Below, piece by piece: positions 25,577 to 33,722 of a DNA stretch of 64,000 nucleotides; positions within the stretch are counted from its first letter, which is position 1; each line of letters starts with the position of its first letter. The notes below the pieces were generated by a model, which did not search any database, was not told where the DNA came from, and saw only the letters and a list, made by a program, of their open reading frames with translations. The position numbers and the translations under genes were made by a program. The stretch is from NCBI RefSeq assembly GCF_024790395.1, contig NZ_JAJISC010000002.1, positions 434,001 through 498,000 on the forward strand, in the 5' to 3' direction. Source of the stretch: Halomonas dongshanensis (lineage in GTDB: Bacteria; Pseudomonadota; Gammaproteobacteria; Pseudomonadales; Halomonadaceae).

Positions 25577-25669
25577 CGTCTTTCCTCCTTGAGTGCTCGA
25601 TGGGTCTTTCACTATGGCAGAGGATGGAGATTCTTGCCGTGACTGCGCGTTACTCGAACGGCCCAACGC

Positions 25670-26563
25670 TTAGGCGGCGGTCGGGCTGTGACGCGTTGCG
25701 CTAACGCTCTCCCGCACCGTAGCGGCGAAGCGTTCGAGCGCGGGTGTCCAGGTGTTGGGTTGTGCCGCGACGAAGTAGGTATCCACCTGGGCGATGGGGG
25801 CGGGCAGGGCCAGCGTGTGTACCTCGAAGCGGTGGCGGTGGGCCTCCACGGTAGCGCTTGGCAGCAGGGCATACCCCATGCCCGCCGCGACACAGCCGAG
25901 CATCGCATCCAGCGAGCCGAACTCGAAAATGCGGCTGGCGTTGATGCCGTGCGAGGCGAGCAGCAGCTCGATCCGCTGGCGGTAGCTGCACCCCTGACGA
26001 AAGGCCAAAAACGCTGAGGCGGTGAGCGTCTCGACAGAAGGCATCGATGCCATCGGCTCGGCGCCCACCAACACCAACTGCTCGTCGAAGGCTTTAAGGC
26101 CGTAATAGTGCTCATGCTTGAGCGGACCGGCAACAAAGGCGCAGTCCAATTGGCCGCTTAACAACTGCTCGGCCAACTCCGCCGTGGGGCCGGTGGTGAG
26201 GTGAATATCCACCTCCGGGTATTGGGCGTGATACGTTGCCAGAATGGGTGGCAGGCGCAGGGCAGTGGTGGTTTCCATGGCGCCGATGCGCAGGTGCCCG
26301 CAGGCCTTTGTCTGGTTTTGAAAGAGCGCTACCGCCTTATCGTGGGTACTAAGCATGCTCTGGGCGTACTCGACCAGCGCCAACCCCGCGCTGGTCGGAC
26401 GAACCTGCCCGGCGCGCTGAATGAGTTGCACGCCCAGTTCCTCCTCCAGCTTCTTGATATGCGTGGTCACGTTGGACTGCACCGTGTTCAGCTTTTTGGC
26501 CGCCGCCACGAAACTGCCGCTTTCGACCACCGCCATGAACAGCCGCAGCGATTTCAAATGCAT
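25670..26563 (-). CDS. LysR family transcriptional regulator
   Basis: A 297-residue LysR-type regulator. The helix-turn-helix is SFVAAAKKLNTVQSNVTTHI (about 17-36), followed by ELGVQLIQRAGQVRPT and the effector domain. It is divergent from an MFS transporter gene 175 bp away and probably regulates it; in related bacteria this pairing with YbfB-type transporters is common. Confidence 0.9.
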   Translation of the reverse strand: MHLKSLRLFMAVVESGSFVAAAKKLNTVQSNVTTHIKKLEEELGVQLIQRAGQVRPTSAGLALVEYAQSMLSTHDKAVALFQNQTKACGHLRIGAMETTTALRLPPILATYHAQYPEVDIHLTTGPTAELAEQLLSGQLDCAFVAGPLKHEHYYGLKAFDEQLVLVGAEPMASMPSVETLTASAFLAFRQGCSYRQRIELLLASHGINASRIFEFGSLDAMLGCVAAGMGYALLPSATVEAHRHRFEVHTLALPAPIAQVDTYFVAAQPNTWTPALERFAATVRESVSATRHSPTAA

Positions 26564-26738
26564 GGTTGTCTCCCCGTCGCGCCAATGCGATCAAAGATGG
26601 ATTGGCCGCCATGCTATCTCAAAAAGAGATAGAGATGATCAAAACCAATCGTTTCTATAAAACGCGTCCCAGGGCGTAGGCTTAGGTTCGCCACGCGTCG
26701 TTTTCTTGGCGCAGGTGGTATGCAAAGGATAGAAACCG

Positions 26739-27923
26739 ATGAGACGCCACTCCCTTTCCCCTGACTTACCTGCGCTGTTGACCGGCATTATGGCAACCCT
26801 TGCGGGCATCGGTATTGCGCGTTTTGCCTACACGCCGCTGCTGCCCGCCATCGTCGAAAGCGGCTGGTTCAGCGCAAGCCAGGGCGCGTACCTGGGCGCT
26901 GCCAACCTATTGGGCTACTTCATTGGCGCGCTTTCTGCCCACTGGCTAAGTGAGCGCTATTCGCCGCGCCGGGTCATGGCCGCGTGTTTTATCGGCATCG
27001 TGCTCAGCTTTTGGCTGTGCGCCTGGGAAAGCGGCTTTGGCTGGTTCTTTTTCTGGCGGCTGGTGTCCGGCATCGCCGGAGCGGTCTTGATGGTGGTGGG
27101 GCCTTCGCTGGCGCTCACCGCCACGCCACCGGAGCGTCGCGCCCATGTGGGCGCCATGGTGTTTACCGGCATTGGCTTGGGAGCGCTTTTATCCGCCTTC
27201 TTCGTGCCGCTTCTGTTGGAACTAAGCCTTACGGCCACTTGGGGCGCGTTGGGCCTCTTATGCCTGGTGGCAGGATTGATATGCACCCGGGAGGCCGTGC
27301 ACCTAAGCGCGCTCCATGCCGCCGTGGCAGGCGAAAGCGAAAGCTCGCCCCATACGGCCACTATGAGTATTGCCGTGATACTGCTCATGGCCGCCTACGC
27401 GCTGGATGCGGTGGGCTTCGTTCCTCATACGGTGTTTTTGGTGGATTACCTCGCCCGTGAGAACGCTTTGGGCAGCCGGGCGGCGTCGGTTCAGTGGGGT
27501 ATCTTCGGCGTGGGCGCGCTGTGCGGGCCTTTCATCGTACGGGTGCTGGCCCAGCGCGTTGGCTGGCACTGGGGCTTGGTCGTGGCTTTCGTTGCCAAAG
27601 CCGCAGCGGTGGCACTGCCGGTCTACTCGCTCTCCCTTATCAGCCAGTCACTTTCCTCTTTTCTGGTGGGAGCGATGATTCCCGGCATCGTCGCGCTCAC
27701 CTCCGGCCGCTTGGCCGAAATGGTCGGTCCCGTGGCGCACAAAAAGCGCTGGGGGCAAGCCACCGCCGCCTTCGCCGCCGCCCAAGCGGCAGCGGGCTAC
27801 GCCATGTCGGCGCTTTATACCGCCTGGGACACCTACACGCCGCTTTTTGCCATTAGTAGCGCGATGCTCACCGCCGGTGTCGTGTTCGTCTTGCTTGGCC
27901 GCCGCACCGAAAACGCTCACTAA
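26739..27923 (+). CDS. YbfB/YjiJ family MFS transporter
   Basis: A 394-residue major facilitator with about 12 membrane helices. The N-terminus GIGIARFAYTPLLPAIVESG and the following GYFIGALSAHWL are characteristic of the YbfB/YjiJ group, whose substrates are mostly unknown. It is followed 16 bp later by a glutathione S-transferase gene, so the two are likely co-transcribed and controlled by the divergent LysR regulator. Confidence 0.9.
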   Translation: MRRHSLSPDLPALLTGIMATLAGIGIARFAYTPLLPAIVESGWFSASQGAYLGAANLLGYFIGALSAHWLSERYSPRRVMAACFIGIVLSFWLCAWESGFGWFFFWRLVSGIAGAVLMVVGPSLALTATPPERRAHVGAMVFTGIGLGALLSAFFVPLLLELSLTATWGALGLLCLVAGLICTREAVHLSALHAAVAGESESSPHTATMSIAVILLMAAYALDAVGFVPHTVFLVDYLARENALGSRAASVQWGIFGVGALCGPFIVRVLAQRVGWHWGLVVAFVAKAAAVALPVYSLSLISQSLSSFLVGAMIPGIVALTSGRLAEMVGPVAHKKRWGQATAAFAAAQAAAGYAMSALYTAWDTYTPLFAISSAMLTAGVVFVLLGRRTENAH

Positions 27924-27939
27924 CGACAGGAGAGACACA

Positions 27940-28542
27940 ATGCACCTCTACCTCAACGCCACGTCACCCTACGCCCGTATGGTACGCATCGTGCTGCTCG
28001 AAAAAGGCCTGGTGGAGGCCGTCACGCTCCACTGGTGCGACCCCTGGGCAGACGACCTGGATCTTTTAGAAGTCAACCCCGCCGGGCGTATCCCCGCGCT
28101 GGTCACCAGAGAGGGCACCACGCTCAGCGAATCCCTGCTGATTGCGCTCTACCTGGACCACACCTACCCACAACGCCCTCTGTTACCCGCCGACCGCTTG
28201 GCAGAGGTATTGCACCTGGCAGGACTCGGCCAAAACCTGATGGACGCTGCGTTCAACAGCGTGATCGCAAGAAAGCACTACGGCGACGAAGCCGACAACA
28301 GCGTATTAGGCCAACGCCGCCACCGCGCCATAAAACGAATCCTGGAACAGCTAAACCGCGAACTGGGCGATGCACCGACGAACGGTGCCCTCACCCTCGG
28401 CGACATCGCCACCGCCGTCGCACTGGACTATCTCGCTTTCAGGCTACCGGAGGTAGCGTGGCAAGAAGCTTATCCTGCGCTTGCGGCTTGGCATAGTTGG
28501 GTGACCGGGTGGACGAGCTTTCGGGAGACGGCGTTTGTTTAG
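27940..28542 (+). CDS. Glutathione S-transferase family protein
   Basis: A 200-residue GST. The N-terminal thioredoxin-like domain has LNATSPYARMVRIVLLEKGL, NPAGRIPALV with the cis-proline, and LSESLLIALYLD for the glutamyl contact. The C-terminal helical domain includes TLGDIATAVALDYL with the conserved capping aspartate. The serine at SPYAR is the likely catalytic residue, as in beta/Nu-type enzymes. Start at 27940 follows ACAGGAGAG. Probable detoxification role with the adjacent transporter. Confidence 0.9.
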   Translation: MHLYLNATSPYARMVRIVLLEKGLVEAVTLHWCDPWADDLDLLEVNPAGRIPALVTREGTTLSESLLIALYLDHTYPQRPLLPADRLAEVLHLAGLGQNLMDAAFNSVIARKHYGDEADNSVLGQRRHRAIKRILEQLNRELGDAPTNGALTLGDIATAVALDYLAFRLPEVAWQEAYPALAAWHSWVTGWTSFRETAFV

Positions 28543-28549
28543 TGGGTGT

Positions 28550-30172
28550 TTAGGCGGAGCTAATTGTATTTAGCCTCCAGCCTTGATCGGTCGCCAGCAA
28601 GTGGTCCGTCAGGCCAAGACTTTCAAGAAATGCATCGTCGTGTGATACCACGATCAAGGCGCCCCGGTAGCTACGTAGCATGGTTTCCAGCGCCTGTAAT
28701 GAAGGTAAATCCAGATGATTATTCGGTTCGTCGAGCAATAACAATTGTGGAGGATTGTCGGCGTAAAACAGGCACGCGAGGGCAGCTTTCAGCCGCTCTC
28801 CACCGCTCAATAGGCGACTGGGCGTGGTTATTTTCTGAGCTTCAATTCCCAGCTGTGCCAAGCGCATACGTAGTTCTCCCTCGCTTGACGTATGGTTCAC
28901 CGAGCGCAATTGTTCGAGTACCGTCTTATGGGGTACCAGGTTATCCAGCTGTTGATCCAGATACGCATGTTCGGGCGTTACTTGGCAAACGCCAGCCAAG
29001 GGGGCGACTCTTCCTGCCATCATTCGCAGTAGCGTGGATTTTCCACAGCCGTTTGGTCCGATAATTCCTACACGCTGCTGTCCCGTCACGATGAGGTTGA
29101 TCGTACGGCGAGCAAGGGCTACGTAAGGTAGCTCGACTTTCTCAAGCTCAACGACGCGACGCTTTTTAGACTGGATCAGGGACGTATCGTGCACAATGAC
29201 AGGGGGGTCCGCTTCGATCTGTTGTGCGGCCTCTCTCACGCCTTCATCGAGATTTGCCAATCGGATCGACTGAGTCTTGCGTAAGGTGCTGGATGAAACC
29301 TCACTGCGCTCTTTTTGACGATCCAGCAATACCTTGGCTTGATTGGCCTCTTTGCCTTGTCGGTTGCCGCGTGCCCGACGTCGCTCTTGGCGCTCTACCT
29401 GTTGACGCATTACTCGCGTTTTCCGCTGACGCTCTAATTTGCGCTCGGCAAGCGTCTCAAGAGCGTTCTGGCGTTCGTGTTCTTTGGTCGCTGAATAGAA
29501 TGAGTAATTGCCCCCGTAGCTTTGTAAGCCCATGGGGGAGAGTTCCACGATACGCGTCATAGTGTTGAGTAGTTGGCGGTCATGGCTCACCACGATCAAT
29601 CCTCGCGGCCAACGTTGAAGCTGTTCGATTAATGCCTGCCGGTTTTCTCGGTCGAGATGGTTGCTGGGTTCATCGAGAATGAGGAAGTCGGCATCCGACA
29701 GCATGGCGCCCGTTAGTGCAATACGCATCGCTTCACCCCCGCTAAGCAGGTGGATCGGTGTGTCGAGACTCAGGTAATGGAGATTATTTTGTTCCAGCGC
29801 CATCACCAAGCGTGAGTGGATATCCCATCGATCACCCAACGTATCGAAATCTTTCACTTCCGCACTGCCCGACTCTATGCGGGCCAATGCCTTCAGGATA
29901 TGTTCAACCCCCGCTAATGCTGCGACGGTTTTTTCTTTAGCATGTTCAATGTGTTGAGAAAGATAGTAAACGTTGCCGGAGCACTTGCAGAACCCGGTCG
30001 TGGGGGAAAGCCGACCGGCCATTATGCGCGCAAGCAAACTTTTACCTACGCCATTACGCCCAACGAGCCCAACCGGGCGCAGGTCGAATTGCTCGTTTAG
30101 GCCTGAGAAAAGCTCTCTGCCGTTGGGCAGAACATAAGCAACGTTGTGAAGGTCGAGGTGAAGACTCGTCAT
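28550..30172 (-). CDS. ABC-F family ATPase
   Basis: A 540-residue soluble protein with two ABC cassettes: Walker A GRNGVGKS (38-45), signature LLSGGEAMR, Walker B FLILDEPSNHLD; and in the second GPNGCGKS, LLSGGERLK, LLLLDEPNNHLD. Between them is a highly charged linker rich in R, K, Q and E (residues about 235-320), the P-site-tRNA interaction motif region. It has no membrane domain. ABC-F proteins act on the ribosome in translation rescue or protect it against antibiotics. Which applies here cannot be read from sequence. It is the last gene before the AT-rich cassette island. Confidence 0.9.
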   Translation of the reverse strand: MTSLHLDLHNVAYVLPNGRELFSGLNEQFDLRPVGLVGRNGVGKSLLARIMAGRLSPTTGFCKCSGNVYYLSQHIEHAKEKTVAALAGVEHILKALARIESGSAEVKDFDTLGDRWDIHSRLVMALEQNNLHYLSLDTPIHLLSGGEAMRIALTGAMLSDADFLILDEPSNHLDRENRQALIEQLQRWPRGLIVVSHDRQLLNTMTRIVELSPMGLQSYGGNYSFYSATKEHERQNALETLAERKLERQRKTRVMRQQVERQERRRARGNRQGKEANQAKVLLDRQKERSEVSSSTLRKTQSIRLANLDEGVREAAQQIEADPPVIVHDTSLIQSKKRRVVELEKVELPYVALARRTINLIVTGQQRVGIIGPNGCGKSTLLRMMAGRVAPLAGVCQVTPEHAYLDQQLDNLVPHKTVLEQLRSVNHTSSEGELRMRLAQLGIEAQKITTPSRLLSGGERLKAALACLFYADNPPQLLLLDEPNNHLDLPSLQALETMLRSYRGALIVVSHDDAFLESLGLTDHLLATDQGWRLNTISSA

Positions 30173-30616
30173 GCGGTATCCCTTTGATGCCAGGCACTTT
30201 CCCCTATTAAAGGGGCCGGTGGAGACTGGCCGTCATGGTGACGGCGGCATCAGTAGCGCATTGGACGAATACCTCTTGGTGAAGCGTGGAGTGAGTAGTC
30301 TAGCGGACTTGCCTACTGGATGGAAACCGAGCGCGTAGCACGGGCCAATGATCTTCAGCGCATATACGCCCGGCGTTAGTCTTAAAATATCAGAGCGAAA
30401 GTGACTCTTTCGATAATTGCAGCGTGCTCGTGAAAATTTGTTATGTAGTCGGCACGATTACTGATATTATACTGCCTATGTATAATTAATTTATCTGATT
30501 TTCAATGGCTTAGTATCGCCTAAAAATGCAGCATAACACTAATTAACGTGTCGGCGCGTTCATATAGGTAAGTAAGCTGGCAATATAATACCTGTTAGAT
30601 TTAAAAAGGATTTACC
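30173..30616. other. Intergenic region between ABC-F gene and cassette island, with hairpins
   Basis: The 444-bp gap contains no gene. Its left part is GC-rich and forms hairpins in the 5' leader of the ABC-F gene: GCCGTCA (30229-30235) with TGACGGC (30239-30245), and CCCCT (30201-30205) with AGGGG (30211-30215). These could be part of an attenuator. From about 30382 the sequence becomes very AT-rich, marking the start of the first cassette with the upstream region of the ApeA-like gene. Confidence 0.5.
30375..30381 (+). other. Integron core-site-like sequence at left end of cassette array
   Basis: GTTAGTC preceded by CGGC matches the integron recombination core GTTRRRY in five of the first six positions that matter (G-T-T-A-G). 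The composition shifts from GC-rich to AT-rich right here. Its bases TTAG match the complement of the R'' box (ATCTAAC) of the attC at the other end of this cassette, as expected for a cassette's own ends. No full attC or attI and no integrase is visible to the left. Confidence 0.45.
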
Positions 30617-32005
30617 GTGAGAGTCGAAGAAGAATACAAGAAAACAGGCTACTTCTGGCTGCCAGGAAAGGAAGAAAACAAGATTCCCGGGATACTCTCA
30701 ATCAATGACGGAGGGAAGGTAGAATTAGAAATCGTCGGTCATTTCGATGAGAGTATAGAATCTCTAAATGGTAATGATGAAATTGATCGAATCATAGGTC
30801 ATGTTGAAAAAGATGGATTAGTAACTCTCGATTACTGTTTTTATTCCAATAAGAACTTCTCGTTTGGTGGTATCTCAAAATCAAAAATTCTAGTTAATAG
30901 GGTCTTGAGCGGGGCGGCTTGGGATCAAGATGAAGCCGTAACTTTTAATACCTTTTCTTTCTCAGTAGATTGTCTAGATGAGTGGGTTGGAATTAGTGGA
31001 ATAAAAGTAGATAACAACTGGGAAAGCAAGACGGCTACGATTAGTTATAAACCACCAGAAAAAATAGGCTTCATTTTAGATAATGAAATGAAGCTTGAAA
31101 TTTCCTTCGCATACACTCTTCCTGGTTTCCCGAATCTAAAAGAAGCAAAGATTACTCAGCGAGCTTATTTTAGGCTTGAATCAGAAGAGTTGCGTGATCT
31201 GAACGATTTCACGACTGTTGCCTTCAAAATTACAAATCTTATGTGCTTTGCCATGAATGAAATTGTTGCCATGAAAAATGTTTCAGCAACGTCATCCGAA
31301 ATACAATGTGACGGTGGAGATGATAAACAATACCCTGTTCCAATCACCGTCTATTATCAAAGCAAACCATATTCTGAAAAACCGCCCAAAAGAAATTGGC
31401 ATGATATGCTGTTTACTTTTGGCTCTATTAAAGATAATGTGCAGCAAGTATTCAACAATTGGATAAGTGCTTACGAATATTTATCCCCCGCATTTGGTTT
31501 ATATTTCTCAACTAAAGCAGGTGCTCAAAAGTACCTTGATGGTAAGTTTCTTGCTCTAGCACAAGGGCTAGAGACCTACCACAGAAGAACCAGCACAGAA
31601 ACGCTAATGGAGCCAGAATCTTTTGACTCATTGGTTTCCACAGTTCTTGATGGGTGTCCGGACGTGCATATTGACTGGCTGAAAGGCAGGCTAATGCATG
31701 GAAACGAAATAAATCTGGGCAAGAGATTAAAGAAGATTATTGAGCCATTCAAAGATCACCTTGGAACAAGTAAAGAAAGAAGTAAGTTATTAAAAAAAAT
31801 TGTAAATACAAGGAACTACTTAACTCATTACAGTGAAAGCTTAAAAGGTGAATCCGCTACGGGAAGAGATCTCTGGATTCTTTGTTTAAAAATGGAAGTT
31901 ATATTCAACCTGCACTTTTTGAATGTTGTTGGCTTCACTGATGAAGAAATTAATGGAGTAATCGAAAATTGCTATCCACTGAAACGAAAGCTACAAGAAA
32001 TCTAA
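30617..32005 (+). CDS. apeA: ApeA-like HEPN-domain anti-phage protein
   Basis: A 462-residue protein. The N-terminal half resembles the ApeA N-terminal domain (GYFWLPGKEENKIPGILSI at the start). The C-terminal region carries a HEPN ribonuclease motif RNYLTH (R-x4-H, residues 399-404) within a helical domain. ApeA is known as a single-gene abortive-infection defence protein whose HEPN domain cleaves RNA. Start is GTG at 30617 with AAAAAGGA upstream. The TAA stop lies inside the attC site, a usual arrangement for integron cassettes. AT-rich codon use contrasts with the host genes. Confidence 0.75.
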   Translation: MRVEEEYKKTGYFWLPGKEENKIPGILSINDGGKVELEIVGHFDESIESLNGNDEIDRIIGHVEKDGLVTLDYCFYSNKNFSFGGISKSKILVNRVLSGAAWDQDEAVTFNTFSFSVDCLDEWVGISGIKVDNNWESKTATISYKPPEKIGFILDNEMKLEISFAYTLPGFPNLKEAKITQRAYFRLESEELRDLNDFTTVAFKITNLMCFAMNEIVAMKNVSATSSEIQCDGGDDKQYPVPITVYYQSKPYSEKPPKRNWHDMLFTFGSIKDNVQQVFNNWISAYEYLSPAFGLYFSTKAGAQKYLDGKFLALAQGLETYHRRTSTETLMEPESFDSLVSTVLDGCPDVHIDWLKGRLMHGNEINLGKRLKKIIEPFKDHLGTSKERSKLLKKIVNTRNYLTHYSESLKGESATGRDLWILCLKMEVIFNLHFLNVVGFTDEEINGVIENCYPLKRKLQEI

Positions 32006-32060
32006 CAAAATCAAAGCACGCGGACGCAGCACAGCTGCGCCGGTGTTTGAGGCGTTATAC
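32000..32060 (+). repeat. attC recombination site 1 (end of ApeA cassette)
   Basis: R'' box ATCTAAC (32000-32006) fits RYYYAAC exactly, and R' is GTTATAC (32054-32060). TCAAA (32011-32015) pairs with TTTGA (32046-32050), CGCAGC (32025-32030) pairs with GCTGCG (32034-32039) around a 3-base loop, with GG/CC and CAC/GTG between. Bases G16, G20 and A24 (of 320xx) stick out unpaired on one strand only. Such one-sided extrahelical bases are the hallmark of folded attC sites. Size (61 bp) is in the normal attC range. Confidence 0.8.
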
Positions 32061-32145
32061 GACGATGAGACTTTTGCAAATATTTTTATCGAATCGTTTT
32101 ATCATTCATGATTTTTCATAAAAAGTATATAAGGACCTGGAAGGT

Positions 32146-33273
32146 ATGAATGGTGGTCAAACCAAAAATGCCGCACTGACAACCGCCTTAGCCTTTCATT
32201 ACCAAGTACTGATTGGCTTAGATAAGTGCTTTTCGCTAGAAGAAGGCCAAGCAGTATGGTTTGAAAAAGACGGTGATGTGAGTCTGATGTCTCCAGATAC
32301 CTTGGCTTCGAGTCAAACCGAAGTCAAATATTATGCAGCTCCGCTTACTGACCATCACGAAAACCTGTGGAAAACACTTAAGAACTGGTTAGCTACAGAT
32401 TTTGACCATACGCAATATGGTGTTTTGGTGCTGCATACCACTCAGGCTTTTGGTGCAACTACCCAGCTGAAAGACTGGAATACGCAAACAGTCGAGAAAC
32501 GTTTACAGGTACTACAAGATGTTTTTGCTGAGCGCACCGATGAGCAGCTTAATGCTGAAAAGCCATCTGACATAATTAAATTGCAAAAAGCCGTGATGGC
32601 TTGTGATGAGGCTTTACTAAAAAATGTACTTGGCAAAGTGACCTTGTTTACCGAAGCTGATAACGCGCAAGAATTAGAAAAGCAGATTCTGGCTAAACCT
32701 GTTGGTATACCAAAGAACAACTTAAACAGTTACCTTCATGGTTTAGTTGGCTTTGTATATGCGCAGGCAGCGCAGCATTCATGGAGCATTAATCAGCAGG
32801 CTTTTGCGGCTAAGTGTGAAGAGTTAACGGCACTTCTCTGTAAAAAGGAATTCACTTTTCCGCTGTTTTCAGGATATGAAGCATCAGAGCTAGAAGTTGA
32901 ACTACATCAAGACCGACCATTCGTCCAAAAAATAGCTGAAATAGAACATCACGAAATGATTCCTGATGCGGTAGGCAACTGGCTAGAACTGCAAAACTCT
33001 CTTCTAGAGCAACTTGATGAATATCCCTTATACAAAGATAAAACGGTAGCTTATCAGAACCAACTGGTTAAAAAATACAAACTGGTGCATTCAAGTGCTC
33101 AACTTGAAGCAACTGATGCAATTAAAAGCTCAAAGTTGCTGTACAACAAAACCATGCAAGAACAGCCACTAAATATGGGTAACGATATTCCGCCCATTGA
33201 GTACAAAAATGGCCTGATTCATGACGCTATGGATGATGATGAGCGAGATTTGAAATGGAGGGTTGAGCCATGA
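32146..33273 (+). CDS. ABC-three-component (Lamassu-like) system effector, Cap4-like nuclease N-domain
   Basis: A 375-residue protein. The N-terminus FHYQVLIGLDKCF, then FEKDGDVSLMS and QTEVKYY resembles the Cap4-type PD-(D/E)xK nuclease start, with Asp44 and Glu59-x-Lys61 as candidate catalytic residues. The rest is unassigned and probably binds the ATPase or middle component. The gene overlaps the next by ATGA. In ABC-three-component/Lamassu systems such a first gene encodes the toxic effector that is released when the SMC-like ATPase senses phage DNA. Start at 32146 follows GGAAGGT. Confidence 0.7.
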   Translation: MNGGQTKNAALTTALAFHYQVLIGLDKCFSLEEGQAVWFEKDGDVSLMSPDTLASSQTEVKYYAAPLTDHHENLWKTLKNWLATDFDHTQYGVLVLHTTQAFGATTQLKDWNTQTVEKRLQVLQDVFAERTDEQLNAEKPSDIIKLQKAVMACDEALLKNVLGKVTLFTEADNAQELEKQILAKPVGIPKNNLNSYLHGLVGFVYAQAAQHSWSINQQAFAAKCEELTALLCKKEFTFPLFSGYEASELEVELHQDRPFVQKIAEIEHHEMIPDAVGNWLELQNSLLEQLDEYPLYKDKTVAYQNQLVKKYKLVHSSAQLEATDAIKSSKLLYNKTMQEQPLNMGNDIPPIEYKNGLIHDAMDDDERDLKWRVEP

Positions 33274-33722
33274 GCAGTATTGTCGATGCTCTATACGAAT
33301 TAAAGTACAACCCGTTTGAGTATGGGCCATATCTAGCCTCGTTTTATACACATTTGAATGAGTCAGAAAACAATTTGTTGCTTGCGCAGCTGGTTATCCC
33401 GCTGTGTAGCCATCCTATTTATAGCAATAAACTATTCAACGCTAATAAGCGAAGCTCAATATGGTCTGTTTTTGACGACAGGACAAAACTCTATGATCTT
33501 CAAGAGAGAATTGACGGGTTTCAAGCCCTAACAGAGCAATGTGTTCAATATTGCTTAATCAATGATTGGCTATCGGTTAATGAGAAACGGCTATCTCTAG
33601 TGCAATGTGATGGGGCTGACTCAACCTTCACCTCTCAAAAATGTGCAGAAAAGTTAGGTCGATTATTCATTGGTCACTCAGTAGTCGAGATTTATGCTTT
33701 ATTAGGAGTGAAACCGCGGTGA
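33270..33722 (+). CDS. ABC-three-component system middle component (LmuC-like)
   Basis: A 150-residue protein with no transmembrane segment. YNPFEYGPYLASFYTHL and LLLAQLVIPLCSHP are typical in style of the small middle components that link effector and ATPase. It sits between the effector and the ATPase with overlapping stops and starts on both sides (ATGA at 33270, GTGA at 33719), implying strict stoichiometric co-expression. The end is a small basic helical domain (VVEIYALLGVKPR). Confidence 0.7.
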   Translation: MSSIVDALYELKYNPFEYGPYLASFYTHLNESENNLLLAQLVIPLCSHPIYSNKLFNANKRSSIWSVFDDRTKLYDLQERIDGFQALTEQCVQYCLINDWLSVNEKRLSLVQCDGADSTFTSQKCAEKLGRLFIGHSVVEIYALLGVKPR

